Part shown: one piece after another, positions 10,435-23,055 of the stretch | How the letters are laid out: each line of letters starts with the position of its first letter | How positions within the stretch are numbered: position 1 is the stretch's first letter | DNA from: Sepiola atlantica | Lineage: Eukaryota > Mollusca > Cephalopoda > Sepiida > Sepiolidae | DNA: 64,000 bases | Assembly: GCA_963556195.1 (NCBI GenBank) | Contig: OY744544.1 | Span: 43,666,984-43,730,983 of the forward strand | Direction: 5' to 3' | Program-made: the position numbers and the translations under genes | Notes under the pieces: model-generated | Told to the model about the DNA's origin: nothing | Databases searched by the model: none | What the model saw: the letters and a program-made list of their open reading frames with translations, nothing else

Positions 10435-13140
10435 GATATTCATAAAAGTCCTTTTATTTTTGTATATATAGAAAGAAAAAGAAATGGCTACCAGCCAATT
10501 TCTCTATGTTCAAATATTTGTAATAAAAATGAATAAAAAATGAAGACAAAATGGCATACACAGAAGAGAGCTGCATTTGAATCGAATGAATGGTTCTTTA
10601 TTGATATTTCTATGCTTGAAATTCTTCTCCCAAAATAAAGCTGAGACGTTCTAGGAATAAAAAAAAATTCAGTTCAATTTGTTCATGGCAACTTGACAGG
10701 TTGGTTAGCAACAATATTCAATAAAGTTAACTAGAATAATTCTGGGAGGTTTTCCAAGAAAACAATTTGGATTTTTTTCCAAATTGCTTCAGATTAAATA
10801 TCATTAATTACATAAAAAAAATCATAGGCACAATATTTTGTTTGTTCCTGAAAAAGTTGCAATAAACAAAACATTGTCCCTATGATTCTAACTTTTTTTA
10901 AAGTAAAAAATATTATATAATAAAACCCATAATATTAACTGATATGAAATCCCAAACAATTAAAAATAAGAATGTCGGAAAAAAATTAATTTCATTTAAA
11001 TTACAGAGATTATGTGAAAGGAAAAAGTTAAAAAAAAAAAGAAAAGACAATTTAAAAAAAAATAATCAAGTAAAAATAATTGAAAGCGAAATCCATTGGA
11101 ATTTATAAGGCATTCATTGATTGGTCAGTGGTTGTCTTCTTTTGTCTCTTTAAGGGCCACGTTAATTGGCCAAAAGGTAACTATGCCTTTAGGAGCCATC
11201 CTATATACACTTAAACGCATGCTGCCCTGGACTCTTTTCCGCCTTTTACCACTGTAGATGCTAGTTAATTGCATTAGAACAGAAGCCCACATAAGGCAGT
11301 CGCAGTCAACCATTGATCAAATGCAGTTTTACCACCCTGGTTGATATCAGCCTGATAACATTGTGACAGACGCCGCAGAAGTCAGTTCCCATGCAAAAAA
11401 GCTATTCCATCCACGCTGAAAAGAGACAGAATAGTGTGCAATTTTTCTTTTGTATAAGTTCTCGCAAAAGCATGTATTCGCAAAAGCCCACATACTGTAT
11501 ATTTGCCATTTTCTGTTGTATATTATTCTTTATTACTTGTCCAAGTAAAATTGTTAAATTATCATACACCCTTATTTTTCCTTCTCTGCAAAGTATAATC
11601 CCTATTTCCGCATGTGCGAGAATTGAACATTCTTTTGTAAATAAAAATTCCCACACATCGTTTACAATACATATGATGACCGTTGGGCATCATTTTTGTT
11701 ACAGAATAATTCGTTTTAAGTAACAAAGCAAAGAATAGATTAACTTATTGAAATCCTTTTTAGTTAAAAAAAAAAAAAAAAAACATCAGTTGTATTAACA
11801 TATTTGTTGAAATAAAATTGTTAAGGACTATTTTTTTTATAAATGTTCAAAATTACAAAATACATTTTTTTTAAATTATAAAATTTGGAAAAAAATATGC
11901 TTGGTATGAATATGAATGAAGCAGACGATATTTGTTTATGTAATAGTTCCTGGCATCATTCGTAAATTTCAGCTACTGTTTCTTGTTTTTAATAGATATA
12001 TGAGTAATGGTCAGTAATATTTTTATTAGCGTTATTAAAAACAAATAACAATATTACAGGGATTTTTTTTAATCATTTTTTTTTCATATGCGACACAATT
12101 ATTTATTTTTGTATCAATATGTGACATATGACGTAATTGTTGTTTTTAAATTGCTCCTATTATTACAGCTGCTATTAAAACCACACGGATTTTATGATAG
12201 GTGACAAATGTTGACCAACAATATTAGTTTGTTAATTTGAGCAAGATTAGAGATGCACATGTAAAAATAATGTTAAAAATGGTAGTTTTCCACACGAGGC
12301 TAAAGTACGCATACGGTTAGAGTAGTGGAAAATTCCATAAGATTAGAGTTATGATTATATTGCAGGATATGACGTCATGACCGGAAGTATGTAGCAGAGA
12401 AGCAATATCAATTCTGCTCTCTTCGGTTTGCAATGTCAAAATGAGAAGACGTCTTTTACAGGGATGTGGCGGGAAATTACAGCCCATCTAGATGTACATT
12501 GTTGTAAATTGCTGTAAAAAATAAAATAAACTCCAGAAGCAAATAATGGCTTATTTGTTGTTTTTAAATTTCTCCCATTATTACAGCAGGAAGGAAAGAA
12601 GAAAAAGAAGCTGAGAGACGAAACATCCACAGAGCAATTTTTGATGTGTCAACAGAACAGGACTTCAGACAGGCGTTGGCCATAGATGTTTTATTGTGGT
12701 TTAGGGGCGAAGAATACCCCATACATTATTACAAATTAACTTATATTAATCATGAAAATAATATATTAAAACGTTCTTGAAATATTATTTCCAATTTTGT
12801 CATTTAAAAGGGACGATTTGGGGTTTCAGCTTTTTTATAAAACTAGGAGCGGTCATATAGCATGCAACAAAGTTTTCACCTGTGAAATTCTGGGTTACGA
12901 TTTAAAAGGTCACAACTAATTTTGAAACTAGATTGTTCATAATAGTTATGTTTTCAACTGATGCAGGTGATCAAATGCAGGTTTACAATTTGAAAAGGTT
13001 ACATTAATCGTGCGGGCTGGATTATTCAAAACAATTATGTTTTTGACAAATACAGGTCATCAAACGCGGATTTTGAAATTAAACGGTCATTAGATGCGCC
13101 AACCCCAGATCGGAGAAGCACCAACATTGATTATACATAC
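10435..13140. other. AT-rich stretch without supported gene
   Basis: No gene is called. A 110-aa plus frame (11391-11723) and an 84-aa minus frame (11402-11656) overlap, but neither has a recognised domain. One short promoter-like motif cluster is listed separately at 12370. Confidence 0.4.
12370..12388. promoter_or_regulatory. CRE palindrome next to ETS-type site
   Basis: TGACGTCA (12370-12377) is followed three bases later by CCGGAAGT (12381-12388). This pairing of CREB/ATF and ETS consensus sites is common in animal promoters. No exon is identified beside it, so function is inference. Confidence 0.3.
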
Positions 13141-13149
13141 CATTTTGTC

Positions 13150-13385
13150 AAACTGACACTGAACTTGGCCTGTTGGCTCGGAGCAAAGTATAGTATCTGT
13201 TCTGACACTACACTTTTTTGTCTTCGGTCAGTGAAGGGGAGGTCCTTCTATGCTGAGCCAATTTTAATTTTTGTCTCAATTCAGAGTGTCCCTTTTTGAG
13301 GAGGTGGATTTTCCCCACATTAAAATCCGACCTTGTGTCTAACTCTGCTCTCGTGGGGAGGAAAGTAAATAGGGACACTGAGCTG
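13150..13385 (+). mobile_element. U2 snRNA-headed SINE, copy 3
   Basis: The head has ACTTGGCCTGTTGGCTCGGA then AAGTATAGTATCTGTTCTGA. The body matches the other copies (GTCTTCGGTCAGTGAAGGGG, CTCTCGTGGGGAGG). Confidence 0.72.
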
Positions 13386-13479
13386 CTATCTTTTATAAAG
13401 CAGTGTCAAACGCCAATAGGGAAGGAGATTAGCTATAGTTACATCTGATGTCACAGATATAAGCAGGGTTATGAGTAGC

Positions 13480-14205
13480 CAATAGCAAAAAAAGATGAAA
13501 TCGATATGAATTTCCCAACCTGGGAGGCCACGACCTCAGTGTGTGCATGTAAAGAAAGGGCGGCACAAAAAACAACACCTATTAAAAACAACTTGGATGA
13601 GGTACTAGTGATAAATAGTAAAAACACAGTAAAAATAATTTATATTCGAATCAATTTTCATGAACAACTCCAATCGGTTTAAACTAAGAAAGTAAATATT
13701 AAGAGAAAGATACTGAGTGCGCATCTGGAGGGGAAGAAGACAGGAAATTATTCTTTGATAAAACAAAGGACATCTAACTCCCTTATTCCCTTCATTAATC
13801 TTTGAAGTCATAGCCTTTACGGCAAAATTAACATTTTCAATTTTCAGAGAGAACTGTCACTTATGCAAGACAAAATAAGGCAGAAAGAGAAATAGAGAAA
13901 AAACAGAAAAAGAGAAAGGAGGATAAAGCGAAAGAGAGGAAGAAACAGAAAGAAAGAAAGCGAAATAAAATCCAGCCAAATAGCGACGAAAAAAATAAGG
14001 AGGTAAGGCTCTAGCAATTTGACAGAAATCATCTTTTTCTCGAGCGATTTAAGCAGAATTTCGCTTCTTTCTTCTTTTTTTTTATTCAGAAAAAGCCGAA
14101 TTCTGTTAAACTGCAGAGAACTCAGATCTCTGTATAAGTGCAGCTGGATTATAATTTGTTGCGTCTTTTGTTCAGTTGAAATTAATGTTTCTCGTTATTC
14201 GTGAA
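13480..14205. repeat. interspersed repeat R1, copy 1
   Basis: It shares AATTTCCCAACCTGGG, AACTCCAATCGGTTTAAAC, GCAAAATTAACATTTTCA and AAAAGCCGAATTCTGTTAAA with copies at 25.86-26.24 and 52.26-52.71 kb. There is no coding domain, and its class is unknown. Confidence 0.6.
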
Positions 14206-14949
14206 TATAAACGAGCACAAAGTAAACGAGAAAAACATGGGAACAAGAAGACGAAACAAAATCTTTTATGAATGGATGTTCAAGTTTTCGCCTGCATATT
14301 ATCTGTGTACCACAAAGTCCTTATGCGAATTAAAAAAAGTACTTGTATACACATTTGTATGATATAGTTAGTGTGTGCATCATGGGCGGTTTACAAACCA
14401 CCACTTGATAATAAACTGGACATTGTTAGTTTGCGCCACCTTTCCCTCCAGGCTGAACAAAACCAAATGTTAAATTCATTTTTGGTCCATCGATGTCGTC
14501 AGACTGTTAGACATGAATTCAACTGAAAATCATAAAGATCAAAGTGTAGTAATTCCAATGAAATACATACATAAATATATATGTTTCACAACTGATACAG
14601 ATGGCCCCCTTTGGTATTTTGTGAATTTTCCAGCAGTGAAATCGGCTTATACAAGTTCACAGTTAGTATCCCAAGAATTCAAACCCCTTGGAGACCATAT
14701 ATTAGTGTTAGGATAGTACCACTGTCACTAAGAATGCGGAAGAGGGGAATGCTTTTGTATTATTTGCAATGGGAGCGGTTTCCGTGGATGGCAGTTTTTG
14801 TGCCCAGCCTAGATAAATTAGTTTTTTTTGGCATGTATTGTATTATTAACGTTGAATACATATATATTGTTTTGTTTTTTTCGTTTTTTGTTTTTTCTCC
14901 AAGTATAAATGCTTAAAAGCTTCTTCTGATATATATATATTTTTTAAAA

Positions 14950-15565
14950 CTTAGTTCACCCCAAACAAGGCAAGTTGCCACTGTAGACGTAAGAGGCTAC
15001 TGAGAATTAGGGTGAAAGTGTTTTGGGTCATCCTTAATTGGGAGCTGTGCAGTGAGATGCTTGTTCACATTAGTTTTAAATTTCTGCATGTCGGTACAGT
15101 CGGGGAAACAGGGAGCAGGGAGGGAGTTCCAAAGGCCGGCAGCTCGAGGAAAGAAGCTATTAGAGTAGAAGGCTCTGTGGCATCTGAGAACCTCCACAGT
15201 GAATGGATGGGGTTTAGCTGATTGTCGGATTGGTCGAGTGTATTTACGTTGAGGGGGCACCAAAGCACCAAGTTCATTGGAGCATAATCTATTGAAGTAC
15301 TTGTAAAACAGGCACAAGGATGCAACAGTGCGGCGATGGGACAGAGGCTGGAGTATGGTGGATAGTGAGAGACCTATTAGATTAGAGACTCTTTTTTGGA
15401 CCTTGTCTAAGAAGGAGAGACTGGTGGATAGTGCACCATCCCAGATGTGACAAGAATACTCCATGCATGGGTGGATGGTGGCTTTGTAGAGATATAGGAT
15501 ACTGTTAGATGTAAGAAGTTTTCTAGTACAGTAAAGGGAGCCCACTTTCTTTGCATCAATATATA
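14950..15565 (-). mobile_element. LINE family B, 3' part with 182-aa reverse transcriptase C-terminus
   Basis: A minus-strand frame from 15545 to 14997 encodes the end of a reverse transcriptase. Near its N-terminus is YKATIHPCMEYSCHIWDGA. SLSFLDKVQKRVSNLIG and LSHRRTVASLCLFYKYF follow, and the C-terminus has FFPRAAGLWNSLPAPCFP and FKTNVNKHL. These are standard C-terminal landmarks of CR1/Jockey-like LINEs. The catalytic palm and the endonuclease are missing, so it is a 5'-truncated insertion. The frame is still open, which makes it the youngest family B copy here. Confidence 0.85.
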
Positions 15566-15829
15566 TATAAATTCAAACGATTAGGGATATTTAAAGTAAG
15601 GTAGCTCATAGAGTAAATGTGGTATTGTGGTGACTGCTGAAAGCGATGGAAAAATAGAAAAAGAATGAAAGGAACAGTGCTTAGACGGATAGGTCAAAAT
15701 GTGTTTAGTTAAGAGTAATGATCACCGACACATCCTACCCCAATCTCCACACTTTTGATGGCCTTGTACCTAATTTTAAAGTAAAATAGGATTTTTTTTA
15801 TTTGCAAATAAATACTTCAAAGTCTAATG

Positions 15830-16427
15830 TCTGTTCTTGTCTCCAGGGACTGTCAATCGCTATTCAAATATTGACTCCGGAAATGGATTAAATTACTGGC
15901 CAGATTTATTTTTCTGTCTAGCAACTGAACACGTGTTGCAGTTTAACTAACTACACTAGTCCAGCCGTTGATCAGCTGCTCCGATTATAACTCTTGCAAT
16001 TTCATCCGGCTGTTAGACAAAATTCATTAGCCCAGCCACTGACTTGACTAGTATTTTGAGATTATGCTGTCTTTCTCAGAACAATCTGTCCTTTTCCAGA
16101 CAATTCACAAACTACAATATTTGTGATCGATCTGTCCTTCTCGGGACAAACTGTACTTTTCAAGACAATTTCTCTTTTAGTTTGCCAAGCTGTTCTTCAG
16201 CTGTTGTACAACACCAACACTCAACCTTCATTGTTCAAGAAGTAAGCAGATGAGACACTTAACACTAACATTCCTGCAACACTGGTAGCAGACTAACCAT
16301 TTGCAATTTTACCAGCTTATGTAAAAAATAAACTGTTTTTTTATATTCAACTAAATTTCTCTGTCATCCTTCTTTGCTTATTGCTCTATTATCTTTGTGT
16401 CTCTCAAGTTATAGAGCTGATCTCCAT
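15830..16427. other. LTR-like anonymous segment
   Basis: It is richer in C than its neighbours, with an AATAAA signal near 16326. It directly precedes the LTR at 16428. It could be another LTR-derived sequence, but ends were not found. Confidence 0.3.
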
Positions 16428-17045
16428 TGTAGCAGTTTGCTACAAGCCAGCACACAGCCGCCATATTGTTTAAATATCAATGACTTCTTAGCTGCCCGCT
16501 GATTGGTTTAAGTAATCTACTTCCTCCTTGGCTTGACCAATCAGTGGCCTTCTCTTAGGCGAATCTCGGATGGCTAGCATAACTATATAAACACTTAAGC
16601 GCCATCTGCTCTCTCTTTTTCTTGCCTCTCTCGACATGTAGACGACTTCTACACCTGGCCAGGCTACCTAGCCCTGGCCACTTTGACACAAAGTACTGAG
16701 AAGCCAAAATGGCTACTGCCTCATACATATGGACTTAATATAACACACACATAACTGCTTACATGTGAACTGACTTTCACACCGGTGTACAGATACACAT
16801 ACTTACATACACACATAGACACGTCCTGACACAGTAGCCGGTGTACAAAAATTGTATGTTATAAACTATTCTCTCTTCCCTAATCATGGGGAATTATAGT
16901 AATGGACTTCCTTTACTTTTGTATTCGTCCATACTTATGGACATACTAACCCCTTTCCCTTATGGTCACATTTTAACGAGGAAAACGCAATAAAGTTGTT
17001 TTATGTATTAGAAATGGACTTTGTCTAATTTTCTATACCATTACA
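16428..17045 (+). mobile_element. retroviral-type LTR, probably solo or 5' LTR
   Basis: It starts TGTAGCAG and ends CCATTACA, giving the inverted TGTA/TACA termini. A TATA box (CTATATAAAC, near 16583) and the signal GCAATAAAGTTGTTTTATG (near 16988) are correctly ordered. The polyadenylation block resembles AATAAAGTTGTTTTAAATG in the minus-strand LTR at 55.3 kb. Flanking target duplication was not seen, and no gag-pol follows. Confidence 0.55.
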
Positions 17046-17126
17046 TCAGCCCCTGCAATATATGAATGGAGAAGTAAACATGGAAAAATGAATAAAAGTT
17101 GTTACAAATTAATAATTGAAACCAAA

Positions 17127-17424
17127 GCTTTTATTGCTAAATAATTGTTTTCTTCTGATTAGGAGAGGATTTGTTTCTTTGAAAAACCTAGGTTTAAAGG
17201 ACTTTTATTGCTAAATAATTGTTTTCTTCTGATGATGAAAGGATTTGTTTCTTTGAAAAACCTAGGTTTAAAGGACTTTTATTGCTAAATAATTGTTTTC
17301 TTCTGATGATCAGAGGATTTGTTTCTTTGAAAAACCTAGGTTTAAAGGACTTTTATTGCTAAATAATTGTTTTCTTCTGATGCTGAAAAGATTTGTGTCT
17401 TTGAAAAACCTAGGTTTAAAGGAC
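17127..17424. repeat. 74-bp tandem repeat, four copies
   Basis: The unit begins CTTTTATTGCTAAATAATTG and ends AAAACCTAGGTTTAAAGG. Starts lie at about 17127, 17201, 17275 and 17349. The copies differ mainly at a GATGATGAAAGG-type segment. Confidence 0.92.
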
Positions 17425-17429
17425 TATTC

Positions 17430-18660
17430 TATATTTTATGCTATTCTTTACTGAAATTATTAAACTTGTAAAGTATGTAACTTTACATTAGTTTATTTTC
17501 ACTTTCACTTAACTATATATTTCTGTAGCCTACAATTTGTTAGGCACTAACATTAAGCACTTTCTTAACTTGCAGATAAAGATTTTGTTTACAACATCAA
17601 TTCATTGTAAAATGAGCTCTTGCAAGCCGTGAAGATAGATATAGATTTTCATGTTTTCGTCATAACACTGGATGTCGACCGTCATCTATTTGGAAGTGAA
17701 AGGACTCATGTTACAATTAGTTAACATTGGAAACGAAACCCACATCTAAAAGATAAGAAATGTGTATTAAAAAAAGTTCGATAATAGTGCCCAATTGATA
17801 GTAAACTGAATGAATATATTTTTTTTTTAATTTGCTAACAAACATTTTAGAGGGTGCATGATTGGTCCGAAATTCTGCCAAATTAACTTAATTCTGCTTG
17901 CCTCTCCTCCTAGTTAACACGACCGTTACACTGCCAATACACATGCACTAAATCAAAGGGATGTAATTCATCCAAACTCGATGCAGTAGTAGTATTAATG
18001 CAGTTTTCTTTGTATATTTTTTCATATATCCACGTATTAGGAGGATTGACACGTGATCCTATTTTTGTGTATTACTTGTAAGTGCAAATAAATCCTGTTA
18101 TATTTTTTTAGTTCTTTTTTGTTTATCTCTTGTTTAAGAGCAATTAAGAATTCGATAATCCTTATAAAACTATAATCTACAATTTTCACACTTCATCGTA
18201 TTTGGACTTTTCAAAAATCTTATTCTATGAAAAAAATATATAAAGATTTGAGTCTATCGGTTCTTATTGGAAAATAAAAACGTCTTTTTCATTTACTTGA
18301 AGCAATTTCAGTCAAGAAATAAGAAAAAGTAAAAATATAATCGAAGCAGAAAAGTTCATAGTGTGCTTATGCCATAGTCCTTAAAAGTTAATCAATAAGC
18401 AATTTCAAAAACATCTGTATTCACTCAAATAACTGATATATCATATCTTAGATCTATCTGAGGATTACTATATCATTTCATATGGAATTATCGATTTAAA
18501 ATAATCTATAAACAGAAAAGTCTATATTGCGTTCGTGCCAGATTCCTTGAAAATTAATCAAACAGTAACAATTTTAAAAACATCTATATCCACTCAACTC
18601 ACACATTAAATAAATCGTAATATTTACATAAAAAAACTAGGACAAAATATGCATAAAAGA
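17430..18660. other. AT-rich stretch, nothing recognised
   Basis: It contains internal loose repeats (ATCAATAAGCAATTTCAAAA and ATCAAACAGTAACAATTTTA), but no gene or named element. Confidence 0.4.
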
Positions 18661-18663
18661 TCA

Positions 18664-18694
<31 letters not shown>

Positions 18695-19040
18695 TATTTT
18701 ATTTACACAGACATGTACAAAATCTGCGACACTGGCATGTCGATGTTATCGATCAACAGCTATTATAAACTGAGATCTCATCAGTCAGGGTTAGAATCCG
18801 ATCTTAACCTTAGAGTGATCAAATATGATCTAAGGTTAAGATCGGATTCTAACCCTGCCTGATGAGATCTCAGTTTATAATAGCTGTTGATCGATAACAT
18901 CGACATGCCAGTGTCGCAGATTGTGTACATGTCTGTGTAAATCAAAATAATCATATATAAAAGCTCTATTTGATATTGAGCACTTTTTATAAACCCGGTT
19001 GAAATTCTTTGGATTACTATCCTGTGGATGTTTTACCTGG

Positions 19041-19085
<45 letters not shown>
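18661..19085. mobile_element. palindromic element between TA tracts
   Basis: It is bounded by (TA)n at 18661-18691 and 19043-19085. About 125-bp arms (18692-18820 and 18830-18957) are near-perfect reverse complements, for example CTTAACCTTAGAGTGATC facing ATGATCTAAGGTTAAG. After the right arm comes GATATTGAGCACTTTTTATA. The same sequence (GTTATTGAGCACTTTTTATA) recurs at 43265, again beside TA tracts. This is a self-inverted copy of a small repeat. Confidence 0.7.
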
Positions 19086-19088
<3 letters not shown>

Positions 19089-19389
19089 GGCTGATAGCAA
19101 TGCAGAAAATCGGAAATGGTGAAAGAGAGTATGAACAAAAACAAACAATCGAAGACAATATTTGGATTATAAATCTTCACAATTATCGATTTATTTTTCA
19201 ATAGATAATTTGCATATCATATCAGTTAATATGAGACTCACTATTAAAATATTAATAAAATATCCGGGATGGTGGAACATCTTTTAATAATTTCAGAAGA
19301 ACTCACCCCTTCTCAAAAAAAAAGGGTAGTGTGTTTGTGATAGTTATTTAATTAATAATCCAATGTAATAAAAAAAAGGAAAAATCAAA

Positions 19390-19500
19390 AAAAAATTATA
19401 TGTTCATTGACGTTTTGTCTTTATTATAGTCATCTTGAGAAAGTCTTTGAACAATAAAGACGAAACGTTAATGAACATATAAACCATTTTCGGTTTTCCT
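19390..19500. repeat. inverted repeat with GAAAC hairpin
   Basis: The arms TGTTCATTGACGTTTTGTCT and AGACGAAACGTTAATGAACA surround a loop that itself contains the hairpin GTCTTT...AAAGAC followed by GAAACGTT. This looks like a hammerhead-derived fold without an intact CUGANGA core. Confidence 0.55.
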
Positions 19501-19529
19501 TTGTTCGGTTAACATCTATTTTACATGCT

Positions 19530-20050
19530 GGCATGTGTTGAACGGCTTTTAGAAATTGACTTCCAAACTAACTTATCTCCGGCCAGATTTTTATTTATTC
19601 CTCTTTCTTTCAAATACTTCCTTATCACTTCCCCCTATGTTTTCCCCCCAACCATCTAACTCAACTGTTCCACATCTACTAATCCAAGCACTCTCATCCA
19701 TTTTTTTCAATGTGACTAAACTAATGAAGTCTCCTGTTCTAAACAAATCTTGCTATACTGTTCAGATTTAATTTTCCTCTTTTAAATCAGATCTAGATCA
19801 GTCTTTAAGACTCACATTACACATCTATCCTAACATTCTCATATCATTTCTCTCCATGCAACACATATCTTCAACTCTTACTAGTCAGGTGTCACTTACA
19901 TACGTCATCACACTGCACACACATGCCTGATAGCCACTTCCCTTGGTCGACAGCAGTAACGCTCTGCTGGTTAGTATGGCAGAAGCTCTCCCAAACTTAC
20001 TTTATCCACTCCTAACTCTTGTTATCACACCAGCACCTCCCTGTGCTCCA
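19530..20050 (-). mobile_element. LINE family A, decayed 3' part
   Basis: It begins with the family tail (GAACGGCTTTTAGAAATTGAC on the plus strand) and parallels 3.72-4.49 kb segment by segment. Examples are CTCTGCTGGTTAGTATGGCA and CTAACTCTTGTTATCACACC. It carries many stops. Confidence 0.7.
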
Positions 20051-20334
20051 ATATATATATTGGACGGCCGCCATATTGAATTTCAGAGCCAAAGAACTTT
20101 AAACCCCACTTACGGGGCAACTGCCTTGAATACCAGAACCAGAACTGTGTTTATCAGTTGTTCTTTAAATTCAAACAAATCCTGGAAAAGAATACTACTT
20201 TCTTTTATTTGCGTTAAATGCGATGATTCATATCTTCTTTATTGTAAAGATGTATCACCTTTGGGTGACTCGAACCTGTGGTATATAACAGCCAGAATAA
20301 CTGTTATAACGATCAGCTTAACATCCACATGAAA

Positions 20335-21245
20335 AGGTGTGGTCTGAACTGAAGTTAGCTGGAAGATGTTCAACATCAGACGACAGCTCTGTCAACAAGG
20401 GGGTGCATAAGGTGGAGGAAGACCGGAATGATGAACAGGTTTAACATGTCATCACACTACTAACAAATTTGCATCCCCTGTCAGTGCTCATGGCAAATGG
20501 TGTGTCTCACAAAACCATTTATATAGCTATTGGTAGCGAAGGCAAGACTGTCACTGTTTGACATAACCGGCAATCAAAAGAAAAAGACTGGATACATAGA
20601 TGCGTGAATTACTACTCATGAGAACTCAGATGTGAAGAAAATATATTTAGATAGCAAAGCTATTGAGGTTTTCAGAAGTTTTGTTATCTTAATGATATCA
20701 TTGGAGCACAGGGAGAAGCTGGTGCTAGTTTGATTGTAAAAGTTAGGAGTGGATGGAGTAAGTTCAAGGAACTTCTGCCATTGCTAACCAGCTGAGCATT
20801 ACCACAGTCTACCAAGAGAAGAGTCTATCATGTATGTGTATAATGTGCAATGATGTATAGAAGTGAAACTTGGCCAGTATGGGTTGAGGACATGCGTTGC
20901 ATGGAGAAAAATGATATGAGAATGATACGATAGATGTGCAATGTGAGTCTTAAAGAAAGGCTTAGTTTTGATGACCTCAGAGAAAGTTTAAATTTGCACA
21001 GTATAGGGATATGTATGTAAAACAAGAAACTTCATTAGTATGGGCATATTGAAGGAATGGATGAGAGTTCGTAGATGTAGAACAGTTGAGATAGCATGGT
21101 CAGGACAAGAAAAACATGGGTGGAAGTCATAAGGATGAACTTGAGAAAAGGAGGGATAAATAAAGACCTGGTCAGAGATAGGTTTATTTGGAAGTCAATT
21201 TCTAAAGACCGTCCAACACGTGTAAAACGGATGTAAAACTAAATA
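20335..21245 (+). mobile_element. LINE family A, decayed, opposite orientation
   Basis: It contains plus-strand counterparts of the same reverse transcriptase end: GTAAAAGTTAGGAGTGGATG, GGAACTTCTGCCATTGCTAA, AAGTGAAACTTGGCCAG. It ends GAAGTCAATTTCTAAAGACC then GTCCAACACGTG. With the previous entry it forms a tail-out pair about 280 bases apart. Stops and indels throughout. Confidence 0.75.
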
Positions 21246-21363
21246 TGATGAAAGAGAATAAGCCTTAATTTTATCTACTTAAATCTATTTTTATTTCTTT
21301 TAATTAACTAACGAAATAATACTTTCTCCACTTCTACTCCCATATATATTAACACGTGTGAAT

Positions 21364-21367
<4 letters not shown>

Positions 21368-21394
<27 letters not shown>

Positions 21395-21395
21395 A
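21368..21395. repeat. (CT)n microsatellite
   Basis: CT dinucleotide run. Confidence 0.95.
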
Positions 21396-21710
21396 TGTAT
21401 CTAAGCAAAGATTTCAAGTTAAATTTTAGTTGCAGTTGAAAAACATGTAACGTACAATCCTGATAGAGGCACATACTTCTGTTAGGATAGTCCATCAAGA
21501 AACAGCTCCTAGCTAAGGAAAGGAATACCCGTATAGATAAATTGAATAAAATACATTTTAAGTAAAAATCGTTGTCATCTCTTACTTCATGAAAGGTACC
21601 AGTTAGATTTCTTAAGAAAAATCCACTATGCTAACAGTTGTTGTTTTATTAATTGACCTCATATTGGAAATGGTATTTTTAAAACTTTTCTTTCACAGAA
21701 CTTGTAGATA

Positions 21711-22142
21711 CTTGTCCAGATTAGGACCTAAGCTAAAATCGACTTGGTGTTGGTAGTTTCTGGATGTTTATGTAGACGGTCGGAAAAAGCCGAATGAAAA
21801 GTCGGTTGCCTGCGTATAAAAAAATCCAAAACGAGGCTGGATGTACAACTGAAAAAAAAAATTTTTTTTTACACAAAATTTTTTTTTGAAGAAAAATATC
21901 ATTAAATAAGTGTTAAAACAGTGTTAGGGTTAGGGTTCGTTAAAACTCATTATCGCTTTAAGCAATTTTTATTTGCAATTAGTAAATTTCGCGATTCAAT
22001 CAATTAAAACGTTAACTTGTCGTTTACTTATTTTCTTGCAGTCTGATTGGATAAGCGCTTCAGCATTTTGTGGCCGCCTACGTAAACATCTGGAAACTAC
22101 AGACGCCAAGTCGATTTTAGCTTGGGTCCTAATCTGAACAAG
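21711..22142. mobile_element. MITE M2 with TA target duplication
   Basis: The left end CTTGTCCAGATTAGGACC and right end GGTCCTAATCTGAACAAG are inverted. The similarity continues for about 75 bp through AGCTAAAATCGACTTGG. Each end is flanked by TA (21709-21710 and 22143-22144), as for Tc1/mariner-type elements. There is no transposase. The short GTTAGGGTTAGGG inside is incidental. Confidence 0.7.
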
Positions 22143-22464
22143 TACCAAATTGTAAACATAACTATATTTGAAATTATTTCTGATCAGCAATATATCTCAA
22201 CACAGGCAATGCCGGATAAATAAAGTTAGTTGTAAACAAAATACTTCACCGCAATTATTGTGGCCATGCAATTATTTTCTTTTAATTATTTCTAAGGTCA
22301 AAAGAATAGAAAATTTTTTTTTTTAAATGAGCCAATTATTTTGATAAATTCAATTAATGTTTCTTCATTTTCTTCGGATATGGTTACACTGCAACAATTA
22401 ATTATTGCAAAGCATCGGTGCAACAAAACAAGACTTGCAGCAACTGCAAATTTATATTATAACT

Positions 22465-23055
22465 AGAAGAGTACCCGACCCAGGAAGGATAAAATTAATT
22501 CCTAGAACAAAACAATTTTGCATCACTTTTATGTGACCTTACTAAGATTAAAATCAAGATATAATGATATTAAACCTTATGTCTAGATGCGTATTACAGG
22601 GTTTTAATTTTAGAAAATATCGGGTCTTATTCTTAAGAAATTGAAATTCAGGGAATGCTGATTAATTGTTGTCTAATGACTTTGGATCAGATTCAATGCA
22701 AATCTGAAAGGTTGTGCCCATATTATAGGAAGTTGTGCCATATCATGATCCTGAACGTGCCCCCCCCCCCACAAAGAAACTGAAATTTGGGGAATATTTA
22801 TTAATTGATGTATAATACCTATTGTTAAAATTTCACAAAAATCGGAGGTATCTGAATTTTAACAAAAGGCTTTCACCCCCTTTTTACCTCCTTTGCATAA
22901 AACTAAATATAGCCCACATTTTGAACCCCTTCTGCCGAGCAGCTGTGTTCCAAAATTCATAATGATCAGTTAATTAGTTTAAGAGTAAATCCTGTACATA
23001 TAAATATATAAACATTTACACATACCTAACTTTATATAAATAGAGATTTTTTCTA
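22465..23055 (+). repeat. interspersed repeat with ACTAG-CCCG head
   Basis: It begins AACTAGAAGAGTACCCGACC and ends in ACTTTATATAAATAGAGATT. It contains GTTCCAAAATTCATAATGATCAG-like sequence typical of a very common invertebrate dispersed repeat. A related start motif (CTAGCAAAACCTACCC) occurs at 6728 and 43436. Confidence 0.5.

Noticed and set aside
11391..11723. 110-aa ORF with overlapping antisense ORF
   Set aside because: Cys/His spacing fits no zinc-finger pattern and no exon signals were found.
18692..18957. Possible hammerhead (CTGATGAG) in the 18.8-kb palindrome
   Set aside because: Stem II could form (GATC/GATC), but the required GAAA is GATA and no matching stem I was found.
20255..20300. 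B-box-like GGTTCGAGTCACC on the minus strand
   Set aside because: No A box at proper spacing and no tRNA fold; treated as chance.
21925..21945. Telomere-like GTTAGGGTTAGGG
   Set aside because: Only two units, inside a MITE; no telomeric array.
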